Shown here: piece by piece, positions 18,458 to 28,694 of the stretch | Layout of the letters: each line of letters begins with the position of its first letter | How positions within the stretch are numbered: the stretch's first letter is position 1 | Assembly (NCBI GenBank): GCA_025210965.1 | Contig: JAOAQY010000094.1 | Coordinates: 1-47,711, forward strand | DNA: 47,711 bases | Direction: 5' to 3' | Source of the DNA: Tissierellales bacterium | GTDB taxonomy: Bacteria; Bacillota; Clostridia; Tissierellales; JAOAQY01 | Made by a program: the position numbers and the translations under genes | The notes under the pieces: model-generated | The model's input: the letters and a program-made list of their open reading frames with translations, nothing else | The model's database searches: none | What the model was told of the DNA's origin: nothing

Positions 18458-19252
18458 TTATTTCTTAGCAAAAAGCTTTTTTATTTTATCAAAAAAGTTT
18501 TCCTCTGTAGTTAAATCTAAAAGAGGCACTTCCTCACCAGTAATACGCCTAGTTATATTCTTATACGCTCTACCCGCTAAGGCCCCTTGATCTGCAACTA
18601 TTGGCTCACCTTTGTTTGTAGATATTACAATAGCCTCATCATCTGGAACTACTCCTATTAAGTCAACCGCCAATATATCTAATATATCCTCAACATCCAT
18701 CATATCTCCTCGTTTTACCATATCTGGACGAATTCTATTTATAACTAATTTATGTTCTGAAATGCCTGCTGAATCTAAAAGACCTATTATTCTATCAGCA
18801 TCTCTTACAGCTGATACCTCTGGTGTGGTTACTACTAACGCTCTATCAGCTCCAGCTATAGCGTTTTTAAACCCTTGCTCAATGCCTGCTGGGCAATCTA
18901 TCAGTACATAATCAAACATAGTTTTAAGCTCATCTGTCAATAACTTCATTTGTTCTGGACTAACTGCAGTTTTATCTTTTGTCTGAGCTGCAGGTATTAA
19001 ATAAAGTCCTTCATGTTTTTTGTCTTTAATCATACCCTGCTTTATTTTACAGTTTTCTTCAACTATGTCAACCAAATCATATACTATTCTGTTCTCAAGA
19101 CCCATTACAACATCCAAATTTCTAAGTCCAATATCAGCATCAACAACTACTACTTTTTTATTTAAAAGTGCTAAACCTGTACCAATATTTGCAGTCGTAG
19201 TCGTTTTACCAACCCCGCCTTTACCCGATGTAATAACAATGACTTCGCTCAT
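18458..19252 (-). CDS. minD: Septum-site ATPase MinD
   Basis: Membrane-cycling ATPase that carries MinC. 264 residues with the deviant Walker A GKGGVGKTTTTANIG, Walker B VLIDCPAGIE and a C-terminal amphipathic membrane-targeting helix (FFDKIKKLFAKK). ATG at 19252 is chosen over the upstream ATG at 19294, since GGGGGA lies 5 bases ahead and the protein then begins MSEVIVITSGKGG like its relatives. This start is 29 bases after the minC stop. Confidence 0.97.
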   Translation of the reverse strand: MSEVIVITSGKGGVGKTTTTANIGTGLALLNKKVVVVDADIGLRNLDVVMGLENRIVYDLVDIVEENCKIKQGMIKDKKHEGLYLIPAAQTKDKTAVSPEQMKLLTDELKTMFDYVLIDCPAGIEQGFKNAIAGADRALVVTTPEVSAVRDADRIIGLLDSAGISEHKLVINRIRPDMVKRGDMMDVEDILDILAVDLIGVVPDDEAIVISTNKGEPIVADQGALAGRAYKNITRRITGEEVPLLDLTTEENFFDKIKKLFAKK

Positions 19253-19280
19253 TTTAATCCCCCATTTACTTTTATCTTTT

Positions 19281-19934
19281 TTACTCAGCTTCAATCATCA
19301 CTTGATTATCTTCAATCCTCGCAATTTCTGGCCCTTGCGGGACAAAATCGTCATCAGAAGATATAGCTATCAAATCCGCAATTCTAAGTTGTATTGGTTG
19401 CAACAATTTAGAATACACAATGGCATCTCTATTGCCTTCACAACCAGCATGAACAACACCCCTAAGGTTTCCATAAATTATGATATTTCCTGTAGCTGTA
19501 ATTTCTGCTCCAGGATTTACATCTCCAAATACTATTACTGAACCATTATAGGTTATACTTTGTCCAGATCTCATAGTAGCTTTAACAAACAATGTATAAT
19601 CCTCTTCGATTCCTACAAATCTATTTATGGTATTCATTCCAACTTTTTCTTCATGATCAGAGGATTCTTCTGAAGCTATTTCTGTTTTTTTCTCGTCATA
19701 ATACTCTACAATAGCACTTAATTTCTCCGAAAACAATTTTTCCAGCTTTTCTCTTTGTACTTCGTCAAACAATCCATTTCTAATACTAATCTTACTACAA
19801 TCTTGATAAAATTCATAATATTTTTCCAGCTTTTCCTCAATTTCATCGTAAATCACATTAAAATCATCCGTCGTCGTTTTTAAGTAAAGACCCTCTTTAA
19901 TATTTCCTTTAAAACTAACTTGTTCTTTTACCAT
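19281..19934 (-). CDS. minC: Septum-site inhibitor MinC
   Basis: Blocks FtsZ polymerisation near the poles. 217 residues: N-terminal FtsZ-binding domain (about 1-100), linker, and the C-terminal beta-helix (about 110-205) with VKATMRSGQSITYNGSVIV, GDVNPGAEITATGNI and the GNLRGVVHAGCEG signature that binds MinD. ATG at 19934 lies 6 bases after GGAGG; the earlier ATG at 19949 is too close to it. Confidence 0.95.
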   Translation of the reverse strand: MVKEQVSFKGNIKEGLYLKTTTDDFNVIYDEIEEKLEKYYEFYQDCSKISIRNGLFDEVQREKLEKLFSEKLSAIVEYYDEKKTEIASEESSDHEEKVGMNTINRFVGIEEDYTLFVKATMRSGQSITYNGSVIVFGDVNPGAEITATGNIIIYGNLRGVVHAGCEGNRDAIVYSKLLQPIQLRIADLIAISSDDDFVPQGPEIARIEDNQVMIEAE

Positions 19935-19957
19935 ATTTTTCCTCCGCATGCCCTTAT

Positions 19958-22900
19958 TTATTTTTCTAAGCTTGCTTTAAAATCAAAGCCGGATTCCTTA
20001 TAATTTAGTCCCAAATATTGAGCCATTATATCCCTGCTCATAGGACCTGCTGAACCACCATGTCCCGCTTGGAATATAACTGTTGCAACAGCAATCTCTG
20101 GATCATCGTATGGTGCAAATGACACAAACCAACCATAACTGTCATAGCTTTCTCCAGTAATAGGATTAATACCATCTTTTTCTGCTGTTCCAGTTTTAGC
20201 AGCAACTTCAACTGGGAAATTTCTAAATATACTTCTCGCTGTACCATCTGTCGTAACTTTATTCATGGCTTTCTTAATTATATCCAAATCTACCCTGTTT
20301 GAAACTTCAATTTGATGAGCTTCATCAATTGGTTCATCCAGTTTTTTTCTATTTTCAAAATCTTTAACCACATCTATAGTACTAACTTTATGTCTCAATC
20401 CATCATTCGCAAGCGTTGCTATATAATTAGCCATTTGAATAGGAGTATATGCATTTTCTCCCTGACCAATACTAACATTTAATGTGTTCGCTTTTCTCCA
20501 TCCTGCGTCATATAAATATCTATACCTTATTGTATCTGCAAGACTGTTTTCTTTTCCATTTGATTTGTCCGGATTTAAGCCCAACTTTTTTAATTCCTTA
20601 TATACCGTGTTATAACTAGGTGTTTTTTCAAGTTCTGCCCAGCCTGAAATCTCTTCTATAATCTTCTTTCTATGCTCTTCAGAAATTTCTTCATCACTTA
20701 TTAGATAAAACTCAAGATTTTGATTTAAAAAATTAGCAATTTTTCGTTTACTATATAGTGCTTTAGTAACTGGATTTGGAACTCCACCCGATCTCTCATT
20801 AGGTATATTAATTTCAATTCCAGTTTTATCATTTAAACCAAACTCGTTCGCTATTTTAATTATATCATAGATGTTTACATTTAATCCAAGTTTCTTTGAA
20901 GTTCTCATATTTTCTCCAAGAACTACTGTATAGAAATAATAGTTACAAGATTCCTGTATCGCTTTAATCATATCAGTAGGCCCATGCATTCTTCCATAAC
21001 CATTCCAGTACCAGCATCCAAATCTTGAATTACCATATTCTATATATCCCAACGAATTAATTTTTTGATAAGGATTCATACCCTTATCAAGTGCTGCTAC
21101 TGCCGTAATCATTTTAAATATAGATCCAGGTTGTATTGCTGTTTGAAGTGCTATATTGTAAAGTGGTCTAGGAGCCATAACATCTTTATCTTCCTTTGGC
21201 AATAAGCTGTTCCAATTTTTGGTAGTTATTCCAGTCGCAAATAAATTAGGATCATACGCTGGATAACTAGCTAAAGCAAGCACTTTACCCGTTTTTACAT
21301 CTATAGCTACCGTTGCTCCAGATGTTGCATTTTTAAAATGCTCTCTATCCCTTGCATAACTATAGTTTCCCCAAACACTCTTGTATTCTGTTTTTGCCTG
21401 AATAGTGTCTAATGAATGTTTTAAACTTTCTTCAGCAACTTGTTGTAACTTTCCATCAATACTCATATAAACATTGTTTCCAGGCGTTGCATTCTCAACA
21501 GACTTCACATCTATTATATTTCCTCCGATATCTACCTCTACCTGTTTTTTACCATCTGTTCCTTTGAGCCACTTTTCATAGCTTTGTTCTATTCCAGTTT
21601 TACCAATAATATCATTTGGTGTATATCTTCCATCTCCATTTTTTATATATTTATCAATCTCTGATTGCTGAGATATTTTTCCAAGATATCCTAGCAAATG
21701 AGCTGCTGTAGTCCCTTCTGGATAATACCTAATAGGTTCAGCAGTAACCTTTACTGCGGGGAGAGCCATTTCATTTTCCATAATTCGTGAAACCGTAACA
21801 TCTTTTACATCATATGATATATTTATTGGATAATACGCTAAGTATCCAGTTTTTTGCAATTGATCTATACCTGTAAATATCAATCTTTTCTCATACTTAC
21901 TCAATGATTTATCTATATCATAATAGTCTTCACCAGAAATAATTTCAAAACTTTCTTCCGCTGTAGCTGTCTCACTTACTTTTCTATAAAGTGACGTCCA
22001 ATTATTTTTTTCTAATATCGGCACGTAATTCCATTCCTCCGTAGATTCATTTGAAATAGATATTCTAGGATTAATTCCTTTATTGAGCATAGCTTTTTGC
22101 GCATAAAATTTTATCTCTGAACTTGCAACAAAGTCCTTTAATATTTCTTTTTCTTTAGACATTAGCAATATCGCATCAATAGCACTTGTATCAACATTTA
22201 GTCCAGCTTTAATCAAAAAATTACGCTTTTTGCCATCTATAAATTTAAATGCAGGACGTCCATTTATGTCCTTTCCAAGTTCTATTGGAATATTTTGCTC
22301 TTCTTGCAATTTTTTGAGTAATTCTTCTCCAACAAGAATTTCTTTATCGTTTTTCGTAAGCATCAACTCGTATATACAACTATCTAAAACAATATTATAA
22401 AAGTCATCAACAGCAATACTATCCATTGTTATTTTAGAATGATTAGCCATCAATGTTCTTTTAATCTGTCTATACTCCGAATCGTAATCATATGAGTACT
22501 CAATAAGTTCAAAATCTTTATCTAAACCATTGCTTTGGAGTATCTCAAAAACAAATTTCCTCATTATCGGATTTTCAAGCGTAGATTCTAAAATACTCTT
22601 CTGAGTTTCTATTGCCTTTATTATCACTTCTTTGGGGTCTCTCTGCGTTATTCCTTGTTTCAAACAAAACAAATTAAATGCTTCTTGATCATCTATGGCA
22701 AACTGAGTTTGGAACTCTCCAGAATCAACTTTTATACCCGAATTTCCAAGTTCATTTTCAACAACATTAAACAACTCTCGGCCTGCAGAATACTTGTACT
22801 TACTTGTTTCTGTATTGTGAGTATAGTAATTATCTATCAGTTGATTTAAAAGCTTATTTTCAATGATTATTTCAGCTAACTCTCTTTTGATATTTAATCC

Positions 22901-23332
22901 ACTTTCTGTTACTGTGTTTTCTTCATCGGTATTAGCATATTTTTCTTCTATATAAGCAGTCCTATCTCTGATTTCTATTACATTTAAGTCTATTGGAAAC
23001 TCATCAATATAGTGTTCTCCTTCTTCTTCAAGTATAGTGTATAGTTTCAACAGTATCTCATTTTTTCTGTTTTTTTGTATTTCATCTTTTGCAATTTGTA
23101 TAGTAAAACTAGTTTTATTTCCAGCTAACAAACGTCCATATCTATCTCGAATTTCACCTCTAGCCGCTTCTATCGGTACCGTTTTGAGACGCTTTCTCTC
23201 TGATTCAGCTCTATGTTTTTCGCCTTCTACTATAGTAAGATTAGCTAATCCAAACGACAAAAATATAATAACTAGAAAAACAAACAAAATCATAATATTA
23301 TATCTATCTGTTATCTTCTCAACAATTTTCAT
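19958..23332 (-). CDS. mrdA: Penicillin-binding protein 2 (rod-shape transpeptidase), very large
   Basis: Cross-links peptidoglycan for cell elongation with MreBCD. 1124 residues against roughly 600-750 in most bacteria. In order: membrane anchor (about 12-32), start of the pedestal (PIEAARGEIRDRYGRLLAGN), about 350 extra residues, the family stretch LLGYLGKISQQSEID and GKTGIEQSYEKWLKG, then the transpeptidase domain with S737-I-F-K, the SCN triad in QESCNYYFY and KTG near 1045 (AAKTGTAEKDG). A second insertion (about 100 residues) follows NERSGGVPNPV. Large PBP2 forms occur in Clostridia. ATG at 23332 is chosen, 4 bases after mreD, behind AGGTGATGGG. Confidence 0.93.
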   Translation of the reverse strand: MKIVEKITDRYNIMILFVFLVIIFLSFGLANLTIVEGEKHRAESERKRLKTVPIEAARGEIRDRYGRLLAGNKTSFTIQIAKDEIQKNRKNEILLKLYTILEEEGEHYIDEFPIDLNVIEIRDRTAYIEEKYANTDEENTVTESGLNIKRELAEIIIENKLLNQLIDNYYTHNTETSKYKYSAGRELFNVVENELGNSGIKVDSGEFQTQFAIDDQEAFNLFCLKQGITQRDPKEVIIKAIETQKSILESTLENPIMRKFVFEILQSNGLDKDFELIEYSYDYDSEYRQIKRTLMANHSKITMDSIAVDDFYNIVLDSCIYELMLTKNDKEILVGEELLKKLQEEQNIPIELGKDINGRPAFKFIDGKKRNFLIKAGLNVDTSAIDAILLMSKEKEILKDFVASSEIKFYAQKAMLNKGINPRISISNESTEEWNYVPILEKNNWTSLYRKVSETATAEESFEIISGEDYYDIDKSLSKYEKRLIFTGIDQLQKTGYLAYYPINISYDVKDVTVSRIMENEMALPAVKVTAEPIRYYPEGTTAAHLLGYLGKISQQSEIDKYIKNGDGRYTPNDIIGKTGIEQSYEKWLKGTDGKKQVEVDIGGNIIDVKSVENATPGNNVYMSIDGKLQQVAEESLKHSLDTIQAKTEYKSVWGNYSYARDREHFKNATSGATVAIDVKTGKVLALASYPAYDPNLFATGITTKNWNSLLPKEDKDVMAPRPLYNIALQTAIQPGSIFKMITAVAALDKGMNPYQKINSLGYIEYGNSRFGCWYWNGYGRMHGPTDMIKAIQESCNYYFYTVVLGENMRTSKKLGLNVNIYDIIKIANEFGLNDKTGIEINIPNERSGGVPNPVTKALYSKRKIANFLNQNLEFYLISDEEISEEHRKKIIEEISGWAELEKTPSYNTVYKELKKLGLNPDKSNGKENSLADTIRYRYLYDAGWRKANTLNVSIGQGENAYTPIQMANYIATLANDGLRHKVSTIDVVKDFENRKKLDEPIDEAHQIEVSNRVDLDIIKKAMNKVTTDGTARSIFRNFPVEVAAKTGTAEKDGINPITGESYDSYGWFVSFAPYDDPEIAVATVIFQAGHGGSAGPMSRDIMAQYLGLNYKESGFDFKASLEK

Positions 23333-23336
23333 CCCA

Positions 23337-23840
23337 TCACCTATTTCTAGAAAATTTAAGCGAATTTTCTCTGTAAATTTTTGCAATAATTCTGTATAGT
23401 ACAAGCGTCCATATGACATTTAGTGCACATTCGATAACGCCTACTTCACTTAAAAATAATATCAAATTAAACTTTACCCCTTGAAAAAACATAGCAAAAG
23501 CATAACTAATATGATAAAAAAACGTACTGATCGCCACATAAATTACGGCTATAATGCTTAAATCAACTGGTAAATTTTCCTTATACTTCATTACTATATA
23601 TACAATCGCAACATATATCAAAATATTTATCCCAATACCTCGTCCGTACAAAAGGTCTTGTAATAATCCGATAAATATAGCCATTGTATAACTAAAATTT
23701 TTGTTCTTTATCAATGCAAAACAAACAACAAATACAAGAGCAGTATTAGGCGATACACCTAATACTGTAAAATCCCTCATAAATGTTGTTTGAATTCCAA
23801 AGTTAATTACAGCAATCAACAATCCTATCAAATAATCCAT
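23337..23840 (-). CDS. mreD: Rod shape-determining protein MreD
   Basis: Polytopic membrane protein linking MreB/MreC to the elongation machinery. 167 residues with about five hydrophobic segments; sequence itself is poorly conserved, and the call rests on topology, length and the position between mreC and the PBP2 gene. Start ATG behind GGAGAG, 2 bases after mreC. Confidence 0.88.
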   Translation of the reverse strand: MDYLIGLLIAVINFGIQTTFMRDFTVLGVSPNTALVFVVCFALIKNKNFSYTMAIFIGLLQDLLYGRGIGINILIYVAIVYIVMKYKENLPVDLSIIAVIYVAISTFFYHISYAFAMFFQGVKFNLILFLSEVGVIECALNVIWTLVLYRIIAKIYRENSLKFSRNR

Positions 23841-23842
23841 AT

Positions 23843-24688
23843 TTACTCTCCATCGTCATGTAGTACAATAACTTTGCTAATTTTCTTAAAATCTATCTGT
23901 GGTTTAACTTTAACGCTTTTGATGAGAGAATCATCACTCTTACTAATTTCAGCAATCTCACCTATATAAATGTTTTTGCGAAATACTCCACCAGTTCCAG
24001 ATGTAACTAATTTATCACCAACAACTATATCTGCCTCACTGTCAAATAGATATCCACTAATAGTTTTCTCCAAACTTCCAGACAAAATCCCTTGATCTTC
24101 AGTCCTGACAACTCTAAAACTTACACTACTGCCATAATCAACTACAGCTATAACTCTAGACCAATTATCTCCAATTTCTACAACTCTACCAACAAGACCT
24201 TCAATTACTAGTTTTTCATCATATTGAACTGGTAACACTACCATATCATTCAACAAAACTCCATCTTGGCTCCCTTTGTTTATAGTAAAATTGTTAAACC
24301 AATTGCCAGGGTCTTTGCCAACAACTTCTGCATCTATATAATTATTTTCACTAGTCTTCGTTAATTCATACTCTCTTTTCAAATAATCTTTCTTAGAAAT
24401 AATGTCTTTTATCAATCTATTTTCTTCTTCTAAAAACGCTATTTCTTTTTTTAAAGTTTCATTTTCTTTTTTTATATATGAGATACTTCCAACAGTATGA
24501 AGTGCATCTGATACAGATTGACTCATATTCTTGAAAAACGACTGAACTGTTACCAGTACGCCTCCAGTTTTATCTTCAACTACACTAGCATCTCTAGGCG
24601 AACCAGATGTAAAAATAATAATGACAAATAGCAAAAATATAGCCAGCCCTACGATGACTTTCTTAAAAAAGCCTTTTTGCAAATTCAT
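23843..24688 (-). CDS. mreC: Rod shape-determining protein MreC
   Basis: Bitopic protein outside the membrane that couples MreB to PBP2. 281 residues: one N-terminal membrane segment (about 9-28), a coiled coil (about 65-100, KKENETLKKEIAFLEEENRL) and the beta-rich MreC domain (about 115-275, DPGNWFNNFTINKGSQDGV). Start ATG behind GGTGATTT, 5 bases after mreB. Confidence 0.95.
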   Translation of the reverse strand: MNLQKGFFKKVIVGLAIFLLFVIIIFTSGSPRDASVVEDKTGGVLVTVQSFFKNMSQSVSDALHTVGSISYIKKENETLKKEIAFLEEENRLIKDIISKKDYLKREYELTKTSENNYIDAEVVGKDPGNWFNNFTINKGSQDGVLLNDMVVLPVQYDEKLVIEGLVGRVVEIGDNWSRVIAVVDYGSSVSFRVVRTEDQGILSGSLEKTISGYLFDSEADIVVGDKLVTSGTGGVFRKNIYIGEIAEISKSDDSLIKSVKVKPQIDFKKISKVIVLHDDGE

Positions 24689-24693
24689 CTAAA

Positions 24694-25716
24694 TCACCAT
24701 CTAGAATTTTTTGTATTTACTGCTACGTTCTTAAGCATTTTAAGATCTTCTACTGCTTTTCCTGTTCCCATAACTACACAATCTAGTGGCTCATCCGCTA
24801 TTTGAACTTGTATACCAGTTTCTTCAGATATAATTTTATCAAGTCCGCTAAGCAAAGCACCACCACCTGTAAGCATTATACCTGCTCTAATGACATCCGC
24901 AGCCAATTCTGGTGGAGTTTTTTCCAAAGTAAATTTAATAGCCTCTACAATATTCGCAACAGGCTCGCTAAGAGCTTCTCGTATTTCATATGATGAAATT
25001 TCTATTGTCTTAGGTAATCCTGAAATCAAGTCTCTTCCTCGTATACTCATTTTCTGTTCTTTTATTTGAGAATGAGCTGATCCTATTTCTATTTTTATTT
25101 CCTCTGCAGTTCTAGAACCAATCATCAAACTATATGTCTTCTTTATAAAACTCACTATAGATTCATCTAGTTCATCTCCACCTACTCGGATTGATTTACT
25201 AGTAACTATTCCGCCTAGTGATATAACTGCAACTTCTGTAGTTCCACCACCAATGTCTACAACCATACTTCCTGTAGGCTCTTGAACTGGAAGCCCTGCT
25301 CCAATAGCAGCTGCCATTGGCTCTTCTATCAAATATGCTTCTCTCGCTCCTGCCTGCTGAGTCGCTTCTTCAACAGCTCTTCTTTCAACTTCAGTTACGC
25401 CAGAAGGAATACATACCATTACTCTTGGTCTTACAAATGCATTTTTTTGAAATGCCTTATTCATAAAGTATTTTATCATACTCTGCGTTACTCCAAAATC
25501 AGCTATAACACCTTCTTTAACAGGTCTAATCGCTGATATATTGCCAGGTGTTCTACCAATCATACTCTTAGCCTCTGCACCAACTGACAATACCTTTCCT
25601 GATTTAGAATCTATAGCGACTACCGAAGGTTCTCTAACTACAATTCCTTTTCCCTTTACATACACCAATGTATTTGCAGTTCCCAAATCAATTCCTATAT
25701 CTTTTGTAAATAACAT
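24694..25716 (-). CDS. mreB: Actin-like rod shape protein MreB
   Basis: Filament-forming ATPase that guides side-wall synthesis. 340 residues with the phosphate-binding loops [19 protein letters not shown] and [16 protein letters not shown] and the adenosine loop [12 protein letters not shown]. Start ATG behind GAGGAGG. First of the mreBCD-mrdA set, downstream of radC, which is the classic order maf-radC-mreBCD. Confidence 0.97.
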   Translation of the reverse strand: MLFTKDIGIDLGTANTLVYVKGKGIVVREPSVVAIDSKSGKVLSVGAEAKSMIGRTPGNISAIRPVKEGVIADFGVTQSMIKYFMNKAFQKNAFVRPRVMVCIPSGVTEVERRAVEEATQQAGAREAYLIEEPMAAAIGAGLPVQEPTGSMVVDIGGGTTEVAVISLGGIVTSKSIRVGGDELDESIVSFIKKTYSLMIGSRTAEEIKIEIGSAHSQIKEQKMSIRGRDLISGLPKTIEISSYEIREALSEPVANIVEAIKFTLEKTPPELAADVIRAGIMLTGGGALLSGLDKIISEETGIQVQIADEPLDCVVMGTGKAVEDLKMLKNVAVNTKNSRW

Positions 25717-25728
25717 TTATTTTCCTCC

Positions 25729-26415
25729 TCAAATCAGACCCTCTTCTTTCATGCTATAATACTTAGCTTCGCCAATTATAACATGATCTAGAACATTTAT
25801 GCCTAAAAGCTCTCCTGCTTCAAAAAGTCTGTGCGTTAAATTTATATCTTCTTTACTCGGTCTCGGGTCTCCACTTGGATGGTTATGAATCAATATTATA
25901 GATGCACTAGAATGCTTTATAGCCTCTATAAATACTTCTCTCGGATGAACTATAGATGTATTGAGACTCCCGATAGAAATATTCTTGACTTCCTGAACTA
26001 CATTCTTAGTATTTAGCAATATTATATTAAAATATTCCTTAGTTTTAAATTTCAAATCATCCATCACAAGATAAGCTGCATCACATGGACATGTTATTTT
26101 TTTAGAATGATCTCGCTTTATAGAATTAAACCTTTTTGCTAATTCTACGGATGCTAAGATTTTACATGCTTTAGCATCTCCTATTCCATCAAACTGCATA
26201 AGTTGCTCATATCCAATATTTATGATGCTCTCTAATCCCTTATTTTCATTTAGTAAATCTCTAGAAACATCTAGTGCTGATCGCTTTACAGAGCCACTGC
26301 CTATAACTAATGCTATTAATTCTGCATTGCTCAAAAAATTAGCACCATATTCTCTTAATTTTTCTCTAGGTCTGTCATCAAATGGCAAATCTTTTATTCT
26401 CATATCAGAATACAT
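25729..26415 (-). CDS. radC: RadC-family (JAMM/MPN) protein
   Basis: 228 residues: an N-terminal helix-hairpin-helix region (LREYGANFLSNAELIALVIGSG, and DGIGDAKACKI) and a C-terminal JAMM domain with the metal motif HNHPSGDPRPSKED. Despite its name the family's role in DNA repair is unproven. Start ATG 4 bases after GGAGTGA. Between maf and mreB, as in Bacillus. Confidence 0.93.
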   Translation of the reverse strand: MYSDMRIKDLPFDDRPREKLREYGANFLSNAELIALVIGSGSVKRSALDVSRDLLNENKGLESIINIGYEQLMQFDGIGDAKACKILASVELAKRFNSIKRDHSKKITCPCDAAYLVMDDLKFKTKEYFNIILLNTKNVVQEVKNISIGSLNTSIVHPREVFIEAIKHSSASIILIHNHPSGDPRPSKEDINLTHRLFEAGELLGINVLDHVIIGEAKYYSMKEEGLI

Positions 26416-26446
26416 CGAATCACTCCAATTTCTCAGACTTTATACC

Positions 26447-27025
26447 CTAAATTAAATAAAAATCATAAAACTTTTCTAACACTTCTGCTATTTTTTCTAT
26501 CGGAAGTCCAACTACATTTGAATAGCTCCCATTTATTCTTTCTACCAAAAGTTCTCCTAGCCCCTGTATGCCATAGCTTCCAGCTTTATCAGCATACTCT
26601 TTTGTTTCTAAATATCTTTGAATCTTAGCATCAGTCAAATCTTTGAAATACACTTCTGTTTCAACATAATCTACATGTTTCTTCCCAGTAGATAAATTTA
26701 TTAAACAAAAACCAGTTATAACACTATGTTTTTTCCCCGAAAGTTTATTTAGCATTAATTTCGCATCTTCATAGTTTTTTGGTTTTCCAAGTACTTCTTC
26801 ATTTAATACAACAATTGTATCTGCACCTAAAACAATATCTTCTTCGTATTTATTAGCTACTTCATAAGCTTTTTGAAACGCAAGTCCCATAGCTATTTGC
26901 TCTGGCTTCTCATCTGTTCTAATAACTTCTTCTGACTCGCTTTTACAAATTTCTAACTCTATGGAGTATTTTTCTAAAATTTCTCTTCGCCTAGGTGATT
27001 GTGATGCCAATATTAATCTTCCCAC
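26447..27025 (-). CDS. maf: Maf nucleotide pyrophosphatase
   Basis: House-cleaning enzyme that hydrolyses dTTP/UTP or modified nucleotides, linked to septum arrest. 192 residues; signatures LILASQSPRRREIL at the start and VLGADTIVVLNEEVLGKP with the catalytic Asp, then GKKHSVITGFCL. Starts with GTG at 27025 behind GAGGAGG. First gene of the long cell-shape/division unit that runs to mgsA. Confidence 0.94.
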   Translation of the reverse strand: MGRLILASQSPRRREILEKYSIELEICKSESEEVIRTDEKPEQIAMGLAFQKAYEVANKYEEDIVLGADTIVVLNEEVLGKPKNYEDAKLMLNKLSGKKHSVITGFCLINLSTGKKHVDYVETEVYFKDLTDAKIQRYLETKEYADKAGSYGIQGLGELLVERINGSYSNVVGLPIEKIAEVLEKFYDFYLI

Positions 27026-27133
27026 AACTGCCTCCTCTAGTGTCTCTCTTTTTTAGCTACAGTTTTTCGTCTGCCGATATTTATGGACTCAGAATGTTTT
27101 AATACCAAAATACTGTAACTACCTAACATATTA

Positions 27134-27162
27134 AGTTTATCATTCCTATTTTGCTTTTACAA
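27134..27162 (-). promoter_or_regulatory. Predicted sigma-A promoter for maf-radC-mreBCD-mrdA-minCDE-mgsA
   Basis: Reading leftward: -35 TTGTAA (27157-27162), 17-base spacer, -10 TAAACT (27134-27139) with upstream TGA (extended -10). It leaves a leader of about 100 bases before maf in which no clear structure was seen. Confidence 0.6.
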
Positions 27163-27213
27163 GATTTTTAATCGTGAAAAATATGTAAGAAGTTTTTTTG
27201 TCCTACAAATAAT

Positions 27214-27243
27214 AAAAAAGCCACCTCTGTTTCCAGAAGTGAC
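27214..27243 (-). terminator. Rho-independent terminator after rnfB
   Basis: A 10-bp stem (27220-27229 with 27234-27243) closed by a GAAA tetraloop on the transcript, followed by six T. It ends the rnf operon cleanly before the maf promoter. Confidence 0.93.
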
Positions 27244-27256
27244 TCTCTAATAAATT

Positions 27257-28084
27257 TTATTTAACTTTAGGAATCATCTTACCAGTTTCCTTGTCAAAAT
27301 GAGGTGTAATCGCTCCTGTAGGACATTTTTTCGCACATAGCATACAGTTTTTACATTTTTCATAATCAATAACTGCAAGGTTGTTTTCAAACGACATAGC
27401 ATCAAATGGACAAGCTTTTACGCACATTTGACATCCTATACAACCATTAGCACAAGAATCCTTTACGTCCTTACCTCTATCTTTACTATTACAGTCTACA
27501 AATACTTTTTGCTTATAAGGCACTAATTCTATAATATGTTTTGGACAAGCACTTATGCATGCTCCACATGAAGTACATTTTTCTTCATTAATTTTTGCTA
27601 TTCCATCTACCATTTCAATAGCATCAAATGCACATACATCTTTACATGTACCATATCCTAGACATCCATAATCACATGCTTTTTGTCCACCCTTTACATT
27701 AGCTGCTGCCTTACATTCTTTTATACCTTCATAAATCAATTTATCTTTGGCTATAGAACATGTCCCCTGACATTTAACTCTAGCAACTTTTTTATCAGCG
27801 CTTCCAGCTTCTACACCCATTATTTCTGCAATTTTTGCGGCACAATCAGCTCCGCCTACTGGACATGCATTTGCAGGTGCATCTCCTTTTGCTATAGCGC
27901 CAGCTAAACCATCACAGCCTGGATATCCACAAGCACCACAATTCGCACCAGGAAGTGCTCCTCTTATAGCTTCAACCTTTGGATCAACTTCTACTGCAAA
28001 TTTCTTAGCCGCTACACCGAGAATGAGACCAAAAAGTAAACCCAATCCCGCTAAACATAAAATCGAATAGATTATAATTTCCAC
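27257..28084 (-). CDS. rnfB: Rnf complex ferredoxin subunit RnfB
   Basis: Entry point for electrons from reduced ferredoxin into the ion-pumping ferredoxin:NAD oxidoreductase. 275 residues: N-terminal membrane helix (about 5-25), the RnfB-type [4Fe-4S] domain (GANCGACGYPGCDGLAGAI), and a series of ferredoxin-like cluster motifs, among them CTSCGACISACP, CIGCQMCVKACP and CKNCMLCAKKCP. Clostridial RnfB proteins carry more clusters than proteobacterial ones, as here. GTG start at 28084 behind GGAGG. Last gene of the operon. Confidence 0.95.
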   Translation of the reverse strand: MEIIIYSILCLAGLGLLFGLILGVAAKKFAVEVDPKVEAIRGALPGANCGACGYPGCDGLAGAIAKGDAPANACPVGGADCAAKIAEIMGVEAGSADKKVARVKCQGTCSIAKDKLIYEGIKECKAAANVKGGQKACDYGCLGYGTCKDVCAFDAIEMVDGIAKINEEKCTSCGACISACPKHIIELVPYKQKVFVDCNSKDRGKDVKDSCANGCIGCQMCVKACPFDAMSFENNLAVIDYEKCKNCMLCAKKCPTGAITPHFDKETGKMIPKVK

Positions 28085-28100
28085 TTTTTTCTGCCTCCTT

Positions 28101-28682
28101 CTATACTAAGCCTGTAAAACCTAAAAATGCAATGGCCATAAGTCCTGCTGTAATAAGTGCTATTGGAAAACCTTCTAGCGACTCTGGTACATCAGCTAGT
28201 GCCAAACGCTCACGAATACCTGCAAATAAAACTATTACAAGTGTAAAACCAATAGCAGCTGCTACTGAATGTGCTACTAATTGAACTAAATTAAATCCTT
28301 CTTGAATATTTAATATAGAAAGACCCAATACTGCACAGTTTGTTGTTATAAGTGGCAAGTAAACACCTAACGCTTCATAAAGCGATGGACTTGCTTTTTT
28401 GATAAACATTTCTACAAATTGTACTAACGATGCTATAACAAGTATAAACACTATTGTCTGTAAGAATTCTAGACCTGCTGGTACTAATATTACTTTTTGT
28501 ATGAAATAAGTCAACACTGATGACAATGCCATTACAAATGTAACTGCTGCACCCATACCAGCTGCTGTTTCTACCTTCTTAGATACACCTAGGAAGGGAC
28601 AAATTCCAAGAAAGCGAACTAATATAAAGTTATTTACTAGAATCGCACTAATAATAATCTGAAATAATGATAATTCTGCCAT
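28101..28682 (-). CDS. rnfA: Rnf complex membrane subunit RnfA
   Basis: Integral membrane subunit of six predicted helices that forms the ion path with RnfE. 193 residues; signatures [18 protein letters not shown] with the conserved Cys, and TTNCAVLG with the second half-site Cys. RnfA and RnfE share these paired cysteines, which bind a [2Fe-2S] cluster within the membrane. Start ATG behind GGGAGG. Confidence 0.95.
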   Translation of the reverse strand: MAELSLFQIIISAILVNNFILVRFLGICPFLGVSKKVETAAGMGAAVTFVMALSSVLTYFIQKVILVPAGLEFLQTIVFILVIASLVQFVEMFIKKASPSLYEALGVYLPLITTNCAVLGLSILNIQEGFNLVQLVAHSVAAAIGFTLVIVLFAGIRERLALADVPESLEGFPIALITAGLMAIAFLGFTGLV

Positions 28683-28694
28683 TTCTCTGCCTCC

